64,000 bases of DNA. Source: Acorus gramineus (taxonomy: Eukaryota > Streptophyta > Magnoliopsida > Acorales > Acoraceae). Made by a program: the position numbers and the translations under genes. Where the stretch lies: the NCBI GenBank assembly GCA_030737835.1, contig CM060855.1, positions 17,868,378-17,932,377 on the forward strand. The letters run 5' to 3'. Position 1 is the first letter of the stretch, and the number at the start of each line of letters is the position of its first letter. This document shows positions 35,305 through 47,499 of the stretch, one piece after another. Under the pieces are notes generated by a model. The model was not told where the DNA came from. It saw nothing but the letters and a program-made list of their open reading frames with translations, and ran no database searches.

Positions 35305-35933
35305 TAGGGTTGCAACTCGGGTGGATTGGGTCGCGTTGAAGGGTTGTCCAAGCCCAACCTGCATGCTTAACTGTCAAACCCAAACCCAACCCGACCCTCA
35401 ACCCGAATGACTCAACCTGAACCCAACTCGAGCTTCAATCCGCGGGTTCGGACTGTGTTCGGGTTGGGTGCGGGTTGGGTTTGGGTTAGGTAATCATAAT
35501 AAAAATTCAGTAATTTAGATAAGCTGTGGTACACTACCTATTTCATCCAAAACTCAACAGAAAGAAATCCCAAAAAAAAAAAAAAAAAAAAAAAAATCAA
35601 AATCACAAACAATAAATACAAGTGTACAACTCTCATAAAATCAAACCAAAATAAAAAGAAAACTCTAGTTTCGGACTACACCTTTCAATCTCCCCTTCTA
35701 TTTATCTCCATAGTGGGGGAGCACTTTAGTTGTGATGAGGAGGAACAGTTGTATAGGGGTTGGGAGATGCTGATGGTCAGTGGAAGAGAAGGCAATGGAG
35801 AGGGGTTTTAAATGCAGATGATCTAAATTGGGTTCGGGTTGGTTGGGATTCAGGTCAAATTGAACCCTATGGTAAAAAACCCAATCCGAACCCGCTCACG
35901 AGTCGGGTTCAGTGGGGTTCAACTTGCACCCCT
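35305..35933. mobile_element. hAT-like MITE inserted directly behind the LecRK stop codon
   Basis: A 629-bp element, left end TAGGGTTGCAACTCGGGTGG, reverse complement of right end AGGGGTGCAAGTTGAACC. Perfect 8-bp duplication ATCTTCAA at 35297–35304 and 35934–35941. One base separates the right duplication from the TGA (35943–35945, minus strand) of the kinase. Subterminal CCCAACCC/GGGTTGGG tracts; an A-run of about 27 inside. No transposase. Confidence 0.88.
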
Positions 35934-35942
35934 ATCTTCAAA

Positions 35943-38366
35943 TCAGCGACCCACAGACAACAATGACTCCGGCACCGAAGAGTGCAAGAACCCCTGGTTC
36001 GAAGATGTCGTCGCGTATGACATGAAATACTCATCGAAACCCATGAAGTGATCCAATCCCGACATCCCCATGTTCATGTAGTCTGGCGTGAGCTCTGGTA
36101 TCTCCATGTCGCGGTCCAAAAACCGCACCACCTGTCTCATGCTCGGCCTCGCCACCGCCATCGCATGCGCGCATAGCAACCCCAGCTTCATCACAAGCTC
36201 CACCTCCTCCGCCGCGTAATCCCCCTCCAACCGTGGGTCAACTGCCTCCACCACCGCCCCCTGCCTCAAGTGGTCCAACACCCAATCAAAAAGGTTTAGG
36301 TCTGCGGGCGACACGCGCGGGTCGATCGGCCTACGCGCGCACGCCACCTCGAGAAGGAAAACCCCGAACGCGTAGACGTCAGTTGCGGTTGTGGCCTTCC
36401 CTGTCTTCGCGAACTCCGGAGCGAGGTAACCTAGGGTGCCGACGATGTGGGTCGTTTGGGGAGCGGTCCCGTGGTCGTAGAGACGGGCCAAGCCGAAGTC
36501 GCCGAGCCTTCCATTCATCTCGCTGTCCAACAATACGTTGCTTGACTTCACGTCCCGGTGGACGACGAGCTGCTCCCACCCCTCGTGCAGGTAGAGCAGC
36601 CCGGACGCGACTCCTTTTATAATCTGAAATTAAGCATGTCAACGGATTGAAAAAGCATAAGATATCTTATTATTGGAATTCCAATATGTTCATATTCGGA
36701 GTGAATCAAATGATTTTTGGATCATTGACATATCTAAAAATGAACAATGGTGATATGTTATATTGCTGAGACAAATTAAAATCAAGATTTTTGGATTTCA
36801 CATTTCTTTCAAACAATGATAGTTATTTAAATTTTCAATATTTCAGATAAATTAAAATATTGAATGTGAAACATGTATAATTTTACAATATATATCGTAT
36901 TTCTAGATATTTTTTTTGGATAGAATATTGTGTTTTTATTATCATTATTATGATATTATTAGTTTACTGGCTTTTCTAGTTTCCTTTTCTGATATTTTAG
37001 TTTTTTCATTGTATATCTATAAATTGAGCATTATATATCTAACATGGATAATTAACAGGCTTACCTGAAATCTCTGGCTCCAGCTCAACAATGGTTTGTT
37101 GGGATCGAACAGAAAATGATCGAGGCTTCCGTTTGACATATAATCATACACCAAGAGAAGCTCCCCTTTGCGCCTGCAATAGCCGAGGAGTGGGACTATG
37201 TTGCGGTGCCTTAACCGTCCGACGCTGGTGATCTCCGCCACGAACTCCCGCATGCCTTGTCTCGACTCGTGTGAGATGCGCTTGATCGCGACCTCCCCCT
37301 GTCCGTCCGACAACACGCCTTTGTAGACCTTCCCGAACCCGCCCGACCCGATGAACTCTCTCTCCCTGAACCCCTTTGTTGCGACATATAGGTCTCTATA
37401 CGAGAGCCGGCGGGGCCCATACTCAAGCTCCCAATCCTCAAGAAGCTCCGCAAACTTATGCGTCCGATACACCACGACCGCCACCACCACGACCGCCATC
37501 GTAATCACCACCGACGCCAGGATCATCGGCAACCCAATCGATAGCATCCTCGACTTCCGCCTGGGAAGCGAAGGGAGCCTCGAAAAATCGATCCCTTCAA
37601 CCACACCATCCACACTAAAGCTCCATCCAAGGATATAATGCGAGGTTGGGATGGACCCGGTCGAGGACGAGAAACCAACATAGACAGACTCGAACCCAAA
37701 CTCCCCCGACGACATATTGATACGCACAGACAATAGTGGAATCTCTGGTTTCACCGACTCGAGCGGAGCCAGAGTCACATCAAGCTGCTTCTTGATCCCA
37801 TCATAGTCGACCCACAACTGCATTGGATCACCACTTATGAGGCTCAGGTGTTTAAAACTTCCTTGGCTAGTGAAATAACCAGCAGGAGTCGAATTGACCG
37901 AGACCAACGACTTGATGTCGACGCCGACGTGGTTGTCGTTGATGTCGTAGAGATCCAAGTTTTGGACCGTGTCGAGCTCGACGGCGACGACGTTGTTTTT
38001 TCTCGTGAGGCCGAGGTACTGGCTCGGGAGGGACCCGACGATGCGGGTCGTCGGGGAGAGTAAGAACGCTATGCCGTGGCCGCTCAGGCCAGAGTGTCCG
38101 GAGGCCATGGCGAAGACGAATGTCGTCGAAAAGGAGGAGATCTTTTTGATATCGATCGGGGTCGGGTGGAAGGCGTGGCCCTTGACTTCTTTCATGTCTT
38201 GGGTTAGCCGAAGGAGCCCGGCCCGGGTGATCTCGGTGGTGCCATCGAGGTGGAGGGAGGCGCCATGGAAGCCGTTGAAGAGGAAGCTCTGACCGGGTGA
38301 GGCGGTGGCGGCGGTGGTTTTGAAGAGGAGGATCAGGAGGAGAGTGTTGAAGATTATGGTTTTCAT
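35943..38366 (-). CDS. L-type lectin-domain receptor kinase (LecRK), two exons
   Basis: Exons 37065–38366 (434 codons) and 35943–36623 (226 codons plus TGA) with GT–AG borders (TTTCAG|GTAAGC; TTTCAG|ATTATA) give 660 aa, the usual L-LecRK size. Signal peptide at about 1–23 ([14 protein letters not shown]…). Legume-lectin domain at about 25–270 includes the metal/sugar-binding region [20 protein letters not shown]. Single membrane helix at about 283–310 ([17 protein letters not shown]). Kinase domain: [26 protein letters not shown], and [10 protein letters not shown] terminus ESLLSVGR is family-typical. All kinase residues needed for catalysis seem present. It should sit in the plasma membrane and signal from the cell surface, often in defence; its ligand is unknown. 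The intron splits the kinase domain before [13 protein letters not shown], whereas many L-LecRKs lack introns. A hAT-like element abuts the stop codon. Confidence 0.93.
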
Positions 38367-38478
38367 TTATAGAGTTAGAATTGCCTTTTGTGTGAATGCA
38401 TTCTGTGTAAGAGCTGGGAATGCGATAAATAGAATTCAACGCCGTTCAAGTGTGGGTGAGATGAGTACAATTAATGTG

Positions 38479-38484
38479 TTGACC
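38479..38484 (+). promoter_or_regulatory. W-box (TTGACC) upstream of LecRK
   Basis: TTGACC lies 113 bp upstream of the LecRK start. W-boxes bind WRKY factors and are common in defence gene promoters. A single short match has little weight alone. Confidence 0.3.
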
Positions 38485-38584
38485 CTTTGCACTATCATGC
38501 TTTAGTTTTTTTATACCAAATACTAATAGATTCATTTTATATTTATTTATTTGAAAAGTCGTTATTAAGGCAAAAAAATCAATG

Positions 38585-39545
38585 TGGAGCCATCAAGTGG
38601 TTTTCTTTACATTATCATCTTCTTGTTTTCTCTGCTAATCGATTCATTTTATATTTATTCATTTAAAAAGTCCTTGTCAAGGAAAAAAAAATCAATGTGG
38701 GGTTGTCTAAGTTTTTGGAGAGAGATTTTTTTAGTAGAATTTTGTATTGATTGGTCTTTGTATTATCATCATCATCTTGTTTTTTCTTCTAATCGATTCA
38801 TTTGGCATTTATTCATTTGAAAAATTGTTGTTAAGGAAAAAATTAATGTGGACTCCTTGAGTGCTTGGAGAGAGATTTTTTTTAGTAGAATTTGTATTGG
38901 TTGATCTTTGCATTATCATCCTCTTTTTTTTGGCTTTTTTTTTTCCATCAATCTATTCATTTGATATTTATTCATTTGAAAAGTCGTTAAGCCAAAAAAT
39001 ATTTAATGTTGACTCCTTCAGTGTTTGGAGGGAGATTTTTTTATAGTAGAATTTGTATTGGATGGTCTTTGCATTGTCATCCTCTTGTTTTTTCTGCTAA
39101 TCGATTCATTTTATATCTATTCATTTGTAAAGTCGTTGTTAAGGCAAAAAAATCAATTCATTGGTTGGTCTTTGCAGTTTGCATTATCATCCTCTTGTTT
39201 TTTCTACCAATCAATTCATTTGACATTTACTCATTTGAAAATTTGTATTTGGAGGAAGAAATTTTTTTTGTAGAATTTGTATTGGTTGGTCTTTGCATTA
39301 TCATTCTCTCTCTCTTTTTCACTAATCAATTCATTTGACATTTTTTCATTTAAAAAGCCGTTGTTAAGGAAAAAAAAATTAATGTGGACTCCTCGAGTGT
39401 TTGGAGGGAGATTTTTTTTTAGTAGAATTTGTATTTGTATTGGTTGGTTTTCTTCATTTTTGATATTTATTCATTTGAATATTCTTTGCTAAGACAAAAA
39501 AAATAAAAATAATGTGGACTCCTTGAGAGTTTGGTGGGAGATTTT
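38585..39545. repeat. Degenerate minisatellite, about six to seven units of 110–160 bp
   Basis: Each unit reads roughly: tggtctttgcattatcatcctcttg, ttttttct, aatcgattcattt, atttattcatttgaaaag, tcgttgttaagg, caaaaaaatcaatgtggactcc, ttggagggagattttttt, agtagaatttgtattgg. Units start near 38600, 38755, 38905, 39060, 39170, 39290 and 39440. It lies 0.2 kb 5' of the LecRK gene; its last units are copied at 42098–42600. Confidence 0.75.
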
Positions 39546-41262
39546 TTCTAGTAGAATTTGTATTAATCTTTTCTTTTTTTTTTGTCGATTTATAAATTTT
39601 GAGACTTTAATTTGTATTCCAATAACTAGATAAAAATTGACAAGATATGCATGAAGATTATGGAAAATAATCAACTTAAAAGAAAAAGATCAATTACAAT
39701 GCAGAGCTAGAGCTCTGAATGTTCAATTTGTCATGTATAACTATAAGGAGAATAAAGATTTCCTCATATATACTGTTCAATTTTGATATTTCTTTAAGAG
39801 ATCTTCAATGGAGGGCCAAAGATCATGTTATATGAAGGAAGTTTCACCGGCTGAAGTTTGGGAGGCCAAAAGATCTATCACCTTCCATGCCTGAAACAAG
39901 GCCAAACCATGTGTGAGTCTTGTGTGAGTCCTCAGTGCTATCCAACCAACCCCGTGTGTTATTATTTATGCATGATATATGTCATTACATAAGCCCTATT
40001 CATATATTGCATTTTTAGTTTAACAATTTTCATATATGCGAATATTTTTAAAATTTAAATACATATACACAATTTGTTTTTTTTAATGTAGATACACAAA
40101 AGTCAAATAAACAATATTGAGAAATGAAGGAAATTGATTAACGGAAGTTCATTACATATCTTATAATTTTGTGTTATTTGTTAATTTGGTCAAGAGTTTG
40201 TTACTCCCTCTTTGATTGTCTCTTATTTATTTCTTCTCATAATTTATTTTTAGGGCCTCCATCTCCACCACCCAAAATGATAATCCCATTAACTAAACAA
40301 TCCTATCACTCATATTTCTTTTCTCACTAACCAAAAAAGTCATTTTTGATTGGTGGGAACAGGTAGGTGAGAGAGAAAAAGAGAGAGAAAGAGAAAGAAA
40401 GAGGGTGACTTCAGGTAGGAGGACTGCGGAGAGCGCGGCGGATGGAAAGAAAGTGGAGACCACGGGCGAGGGCTGAGGGTGCGCGGGGTAAGCGAGGAGG
40501 GGCGAGAGAAGAGAGAAAGAAGCTGCCGTGGGAAAAATAGTTGCAAGCATGTTTTGATCATCAAAAGTTTTGACATGCAATGTTTTAATCTTCCCATGAA
40601 AATGAAGATAATAAATAAAGACATATAGGGCAATTTGGATAACAAATCTCTAGATTTACACATTCCATTATATTTTATGATCTTCCCACAAATCCATTTG
40701 GAATTCGTCATTTCCATGGCTTATGATGACCTTAAACACATGTAGACCATAGTCCTCCGACGCGAGGCAGGGGGTGTAACAGCCATTGCGAGGCGAAGAG
40801 TACCTCGGTCCCCAAGCCGAGTTCAGATTCTCTGTGGTTTTGCCACATAGGAACTGTGTGGCAATTATTCACTGGTAATTTTTTTTTTCATATTTTTTAT
40901 ACTCTTGAGATTATGTTCATTTTTTTTTATACACTCACACCCCATACGTGTCAGCCATTCATTGGATCCCATCAGAAGCCAAGCCTATCTCCTATTTATG
41001 TCTGCACATTCAATATTACTAGGTACATAGCTTTTGTATTATTATTGTTAGCCCATGTACTCAATCAATTGGGTTTTAGCTTAGTTTTATTATAAAGTGA
41101 TCCAACTATGTTTGAGATGTAATAGACACGTAAACTAAACAATTCATTCCTTGCAATTTAATTTTGTCTAGTCTTAGAAGCAACCACAAATAAAAGGAGG
41201 AGTCTTACATTTTATGTAGATGGTTTCTTCTAACATATACACTTATTAGACAAATTGTTTAT
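39046..41262. repeat. Tandem duplication, copy 1
   Basis: Nearly identical to 42101–44315 at an offset of about 3.05 kb, from 'agtagaatttgtattggatgg' to 'gacaaattgtttattgtaag'. Contains the end of the minisatellite, repeat R, a GA-rich tract and GATA pseudogene 2. Confidence 0.85.
40555..40835 (+). pseudogene. GATA pseudogene 2
   Basis: In one frame from about 40645 it reads NKSLDLHIPLYF…[20 protein letters not shown], then stop, which follows the acidic N terminus of the intact factor ([20 protein letters not shown]). After a frameshift, CNSHCEAKSTS matches the start of the finger. The rest of the finger (CNAC half) is missing. The original start region is lost. Confidence 0.82.
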
Positions 41263-42100
41263 TGTAAGGTGTATATTATTGGACATTTATTGTAATCCTA
41301 CTTGCAATTGGAAAAATGTTATGTTTATTGCAACTCTACTTTGCAATCCACACCTTCTAAGTTTTTTTAAGTAATATACCTAGTCAATAAAGTACATACT
41401 TTCATAGCGAATGAAGTACGTATTCATATAGGAAAATAATACATCTAGCTCCCTGTGTAACCCCAATTGCAGTCCAAACATGTTTTTTTTTATATATAAA
41501 AAATCACACACTATTTCAATGGAGTACATGTTGTTATTTGAAATGAAGTGTATACTAAAATACATTAGCATATTTTTTTCGCGTTGAAAACTTTACAATT
41601 TTTTGCGTCTTATGGTATGATATATATAACCCATACATTATGAAATTGCATTATATATATAGTGATATCATAGTGTATGTGACTGCAAAACAGACTGCAA
41701 TGTGGATTAAGTGTATCAGCTCTCATTCATATAAATTGAACACATTTTTATGTTTTTTATATTAGTGTATACAGAGATGATAAAACATATAATAGCTAGG
41801 TTAATTGATTTTATATTTTGCATTAGTGATGTAAGAATTATAAATGTGACTACAAAATATAATGAATGTGTCAGGGTCCTTTGAAATATTAAAAAATTTC
41901 TGGACTTTTTTTTTTTTGAAATGTTTGAGATAAGTTTCACAAGGAGTTCTTGAAATGTGTGTGTGTGAAATATCAAAAAAATCTTCTAAAAGTTAGAAAT
42001 ACACAAATCAATCACATTTTAAAATTTTACTTAAAAAAAATCGAGTTTTAGAATTTTAGAAAGTACAATGACTTTACTACCCCTATGTTATCTATTATAG
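40836..42100. other. Spacer within the tandem duplication
   Basis: AT-rich, no gene recognised. The part 41263–42097 occurs only once and so lies between the two duplicated copies. Confidence 0.5.
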
Positions 42101-44315
42101 TAGAATTTGTATTGGATGGTCTTTGCATTGTCATCCTCTTGTTTTTTCTGCTAATCGATTCATTTTATATCTATTCATTTGTAAAGTCGTTGTTAAGGCA
42201 AAAAAATCAATTCATTGGTTGGTCTTTGCAGTTTGCATTATCATCCTCTTGTTTTTTCTACCAATCAATTCATTTGACATTTACTCATTTGAAAATTTGT
42301 ATATGGAGGAAGAAATTTTTTTTGTAGAATTTGTATTGGTTGGTCTTTGCATTATCATTCTCTCTCTCTTTTTCACTAATCAATTCATTTGACATTTTTT
42401 CATTTAAAAAGCCGTTGTTAAGGAAAAAAAAATTAATGTGGACTCCTCGAGTGTTTGGAGGGAGATTTTTTTTTAGTAGAATTTGTATTTGTATTGGTTG
42501 GTTTTCTTCATTTTTGATATTTATTCATTTGAATATTCTTTGCTAAGACAAAAAAAATAAAAATAATGTGGACTCCTTGAGAGTTTGGTGGGAGATTTTT
42601 TCTAGTAGAATTTGTATTAATCTTTTCTTTTTTTTTTGTCGATTTATAAATTTTGAGACTTTAATTTGTATTCCAATAACTAGATAAAAATTGACAAGAT
42701 ATGCATGAAGATTATGGAAAATAATCAACTTAAAAGAAAAAGATCAATTACAATGCAGAGCTAGAGCTCTGAATGTTCAATTTGTCATGTATAACTATAA
42801 GGAGAATAAAGATTTCCTCATATATACTGTTCAATTTTGATATTTCTTTAAGAGATCTTCAATGGAGGGCCAAAGATCATGTTATATGAAGGAAGTTTCA
42901 CCGGCTGAAGTTTGGGAGGCCAAAAGATCTATCACCTTCCATGCCTGAAACAAGGCCAAACCATGTGTGAGTCTTGTGTGAGTCCTCAGTGCTATCCAAC
43001 CAACCCCGTGTGTTATTATTTATGCATGATATATGTCATTACATAAACCCTATTTATATATTGCATTTTTAGTTTTACAATTTTGATATATGCCGATATT
43101 TTTAAAATTTAAATTCATATACACAACTTGTTTTTTTTTAAATTAGATACGCAAAAGTCAAATAAATAATATTGAGAAATTGGAGGAAATTGTTTAACGT
43201 AAGTTCATTACATAACTTATAATTTTGTGTTATTTGTTAATTTGAGTTTGTTCCTCCCTCTTTGATTATCTCTTATTTATTTCTTCTCATAATTTCTTTT
43301 AGGGCCTCCATCTCCACCACCCAAAATGATAATCCCATTAACTAAACAATCCTATCACTCATATTTCTTTTCTCACTAACCAAAAAAGTCATTTTTGATT
43401 GGTGGGAAGAGGTAGGTGAGAGAGAAAAAGAGAGAGAAAGAGAGAGAAAGAGGGTGACTTCAGGTAGGAGGACTGTGGAGAGCGCGGCGGATGGAAAGAA
43501 AGCGGAGACCACAGGCGAGGGCTGAGGGTGCGCCGGGTAAGCGAGGAGGGGCGAGAGAAGAGAGAAAGAAGCTGCCGTGGGAAAAATAGTTGCAAGCATG
43601 TTTTGATCATCAAAAGTTTTAACATGCAATGTTTTAATCTTCCCATGAAAATGAAGATAATAAATAAAGACATATAGGGCAATTTGGATAACAAATCTCT
43701 AGATTTACACATTCCATTATATTCTATGAACTTCCCACAAATCCATTTGGAATTCATCATTTCCATGGCTTATGATGACCTTAAACACAAGTAGACCATA
43801 GTCCTCCTTTGGCGGGAGGCAGGGGGTGTAACAGCCATTGCGAGGCGAAGAGTACCTCGGCCCCCAAGCCGAGTTCAGATTCTATGTGGTTTTGCCACAT
43901 AGGAACTGTGTGGCAATTATTCACTGGTAATTTTTTTTTTCATATTTTTTATACTCTTGAGATTATGTTCATTTTTTTTTATACACTCACACCCCATACG
44001 TGTCAGCCATTCATTGGATCCCATCAGAAGCCAAGCCTATCTCCTATTTATGTCTGCACATTCAATATTACTAGGTACATAGCTTTTGTATTATTATTGT
44101 TAGCCCATGTACTCAATCAATTGGGTTTTAGCTTAGTTTTATTATAAAGTGATCCAACTATGTTTGAGGTGTAATAGACACGTAAACAATTCATTCCTTG
44201 CAATTTAATTTTGTCTAGTCTTAGAAGCAACCACAAATAAAAGGAGGAGTCTTACATTTTATGTAGATGGTTTCTTCTAACATATACACTTATTAGACAA
44301 ATTGTTTATTGTAAG
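42101..44315. repeat. Tandem duplication, copy 2
   Basis: Second copy of 39046–41262. Differences are few single-base changes and small indels. It ends where the sequence switches to 'aagcaaaagtatg'. Confidence 0.85.
43613..43886 (+). pseudogene. GATA pseudogene 3
   Basis: Duplicate of pseudogene 2 with the same defects: shortened N terminus (MAYDDLKHK, then stop) and a half finger (CNSHCEAKSTS), so the defects predate the 3-kb duplication. Confidence 0.8.
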
Positions 44316-44559
44316 AAGCAAAAGTATGAGTTCCAATCTTCTAAAGCCCCTTCCAAAAGAAGGGCTGTCACCTGCGCAAGAAAGGAGAAGTCAAGTTTGG
44401 AAAAAAAAAATCCTAGTTACAATTCCAAGAAGAATCAAAAGAGAAGAAGATTGAGCTTACTATTGAGGGTCATCACCCTCAGTCAGGGGAGAAGGCTGTG
44501 CCGAAGGAGGACGAGGAGATGCCATCGAGTACGAGAGATAGGCGCTGCTCCAGAACGAA

Positions 44560-45740
44560 GTCAAAGTCGAGTGTGCTCGGGCACCGGGAGGGATTTGAGA
44601 TCATCCATCGCGAAAACTCCTCCGCAACTCACCTTCATCCGCACAACAACTTCCATAGCCCGGAGCGTGGCCACTTCCCAATTCCTCCTCTCCAGAGCCT
44701 CCTCCGCCCTCCGCCTGCCCTCTCTCTCACCCTCCAAAAGGTCCTGGAGTGTACGAAGGAGCTCTGCATTAGATCCACTCGAAGAGGCCTCAAGATCTGC
44801 CACTCTTGATCGCAGACCATCTCTCTCGCGGCTCAAAGTAAGGATGGTGTCCCATCGCCTCATCAAGCTGCAGCCTCACGCCCACCAGCACGTCATATGC
44901 CAGCCTTGTTAGAAATTTCTTTAAGGTGAGCTCACATAGATCATATTATTAGACATTGTTGACTGTCAAATAAATAATCAGTGGTGTTGATTATACCTAT
45001 TCAGTTGTAATTTAATTTTTTATAAGATTAAATAGTATAGATTCAGTTTTTATGTGTAGAGACCTATTAATGACCCATTTATAATTCGGAATTTGAATTG
45101 TCTATATAAATGGTCGAGGTCCCACCCTAATTTCTCTTTATCATACCCATCCCATTATTGGGTAAGAAAAGGCAAAAGAGAAAAGGACTTGGAGATGGAA
45201 GACCTAGCATCAAATCCTCAAAGCAAAGGTGACAGGTACGCATATTATAGACTTTTCTTCATTGATCTGCATGAGATCTAGGTTGAGGGGTTTTATTAAA
45301 ATCCCAACAAGCCTCAGCTGGTCCAGCAATTCAGATTCTCTATCCAAAGACAGTGAAGGGGGAGCGGTGGAAGAGGATGATGCTCGAGCCTGCTCCGTTT
45401 CCTCAAGATCCCTTATTCTCTGCGAGAGACGCTGGTTCTCACTCACAGCCTTGAGCCTCTCCTCCGCATCGTCTCCCTCCGTACTCGCATCCGCGGACCC
45501 GTCGCTCGCGCTGCCTCCATCGCCACTTTCACTGCTTCTCTCGGGCATTTCATCGAGCAAGTCACGTGCGCCTTTGATGTCACTGTCACCATCAACAGCA
45601 ACCCTCGAATCACCACCGCCGCCGCTCGCGGAACCTTCCACCACGCCCCAGCCTCCTCGCCGATCACCCTCGGAGCGTCCACATCCGCCGAGGGCCGCCG
45701 CCGTTTTCTCTCCGATTGCTCAGTCTCTGGTGGCAATTTG
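44560..45740 (-). pseudogene. Coiled-coil protein gene, broken (family not recognised)
   Basis: Two regions with strongly coding-like, GC-rich sequence on the minus strand. 45290–45740: PPETEQSERKRRRPSADVD, then after a frame change GGGGDSRVAVDGDSDIKGA … AVSENQRLSQRIRDLEETEQ … SELLDQLRL. 44640–44905: VLVGVRLQLDEA, frame change, WDTILTLSRERDGLRSRVAD … LLRTLQDLLEGERE … RRNWEVATLR. The heptad-like Leu/Glu/Arg pattern suggests a long coiled coil. No in-frame ATG leads the main frame and both parts need a shift to be read, so I take it as a pseudogene. It could alternatively be a gene with sequencing errors. Confidence 0.5.
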
Positions 45741-45839
45741 ATGAAAAAGAAGAAGAGGAAGAACGAATCGCCTCTTGAGGTCCTCGATTAAAAAAAAAAA
45801 ATTGAAATTGAAAAGGTTAAAGGGGGAGATGAGGGGGTT

Positions 45840-46825
45840 TTATGAAATGGTAAAATGCATTAGGACCACCTCAATTTTGTAAAATCTGCAATGACAGCTC
45901 TTGTAGTTTCCAAAATAGAAAACAAGTCAAATAACTCCTTATAAACTATCTGAAATGTATATAAACTTTTTTCTGAAATTCATATAACCCTAAAAACACC
46001 CCATGTAAAGTCAAACAAACAAAGGAAATACCAAACAAACAAAATCATCAATCCTCAAATTTACACAGCCCCCCTTACTGACTCACACACTCATGCACAA
46101 ATTTACACACACTCATGCACAAACAATTAAAGTGGTAGGTCCTCGGGCCAGGGCCCACATTTTCAAGGATCCACCGGGTCGGGTCCAGGTCCACCCTGAT
46201 TCGGCCAAGACTCGATCCATTGACAGGCTTAAACTCAGGCCAACCGACGATCCATAGTTTGGCTGTCAAGTCAGACGGACGTTATATGGTCTGTCGACCT
46301 AGACAGTTCGAAAAAAGGTCGTCTATCATCAACTCCAAACACCCACTAACCACCATTATCAAGCACCCCGAACCATCCACCACCCTCACCTCCAGCAGCA
46401 CCCAAAATCCTCCCTGGCCAAAGAGAAAGAGAGAACCAAGCCTATATCTTCCCATCTTCACCTTCATCTTCCTTTTCTTTATTACTTAAGGCTTGTAATA
46501 GATTCCATCTCTCTCAATCTCTCACAAACCTTGTAAATAAAGAGAAAGATCGGTTTCATATTACGGGGTAATGCCTAAACCATACAGAGGTGGAGGTTTT
46601 GTATGTAGAAGCCTTTTCTACATCAAGCTCTCCGGCTCTCGCGAACAGCTTTTTCTCGTGGTTTTTCTTTCAATTGTAATGGTTTTTTGCTTTCACTATT
46701 TCCTCTCACACTCATTCAGACAGTGTCTATTTTGATTATGATCGGAATGGATAGTAGCTTACAATTTTACTAAAAAAAAAAAACACTTGTAAACAAAGTT
46801 GTAACAAGTTTATTGATAAAAAGAA
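45840..46825. other. Spacer with small repeat fragments
   Basis: No gene recognised. 45925–46015 resembles one arm of the foldback element at 46826–47356; 46130–46232 is a hAT-like MITE fragment. Confidence 0.45.
46130..46232 (+). mobile_element. hAT-like MITE right-end fragment (GGGTCGGGTC family)
   Basis: CCGGGTCGGGTCCAGGTCC … CCATTGACAGGCTTA parallels the right end of the element at 8646–9160 (… CCATTGACATGTCTA). Confidence 0.45.
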
Positions 46826-47356
46826 GAGAAAAATCCAAATAACCCCCTATAACTGCTTGAAATCCATATAATCCCCTGACTTTTCCTAAAGTCCACGTAT
46901 CCCCTTGAAAACACCTATGTAAATCTAAATAATTCTCGGAATTAAACTTTCATTGACAAATTATGATTATTCTGTGAATACTCTATTTGGTTAACTGTGA
47001 CTAAAAATATAATATACCAAAAACCTTCTACAATTTGTCAAAAATGTAAAAAATCCTCTTTAATTGACAATTTTATCCCTATGTATAGGGTTTTATAATT
47101 TAACCGGAGGGGTAAAATAGTCATTTATAGAGGATTTTCTACATTTTTAACAAATTGTATGAGGTTTTTGGTATATTATGTTTTTAACCATGGTTAACCA
47201 GACAGAATATTTGCAAAATAGTTCTCATCTATCAACAGAAGTTTAACTCTATTAAGATTTATATAAATGTTTTCAGAGAGTTATATGAATTTTTGAAAAA
47301 GTCAGAGGGTTATATGAATTTCAAGTAGTTTACATGGTGTTATTTAGATTTTTCCC
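46826..47356. mobile_element. Foldback-type MITE (almost wholly palindromic)
   Basis: The left half (aaaaatccaaataacccc … gaaatccatataatcccctgac … aaacttt) matches the reverse complement of the right half (aaaaatctaaataacacc … gaaattcatataaccctctgac … aaacttc). The pairing continues inward to 'caaaaatgtaaaaaatcctc' against 'gaggattttctacattttt', leaving only a short loop near 47090. About 530 bp; no coding sequence. Target duplication not resolved because both flanks are A-rich. Confidence 0.8.
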
Positions 47357-47499
47357 TAAAAAGAAATACAAGTTTAATCAAAGTTGATACTGTTGGTTAT
47401 TTTATTGTACTAACTATTATCAGTTCTTTGGACAAACCCTATTGCATCTAGATTGGTAGTTGCAATGTGCTAATAGGGGGTTGGGTCCACCACCTAGAA

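Noticed and set aside
35760..36051. Plus-strand ORFs at the LecRK 3' end
   Set aside because: They lie within the hAT-like element and the antisense of the kinase C terminus.
36233..36642. Arg/Pro-rich open frames on both strands over the LecRK second exon
   Set aside because: GC-rich shadow frames of the kinase domain.
40293..40717. Minus-strand Ser/Leu-rich ORFs before the GATA pseudogenes (and at 43342–43766)
   Set aside because: Generated by the GA-rich tract read in reverse; no domain, and the plus strand aligns with the GATA 5' region.
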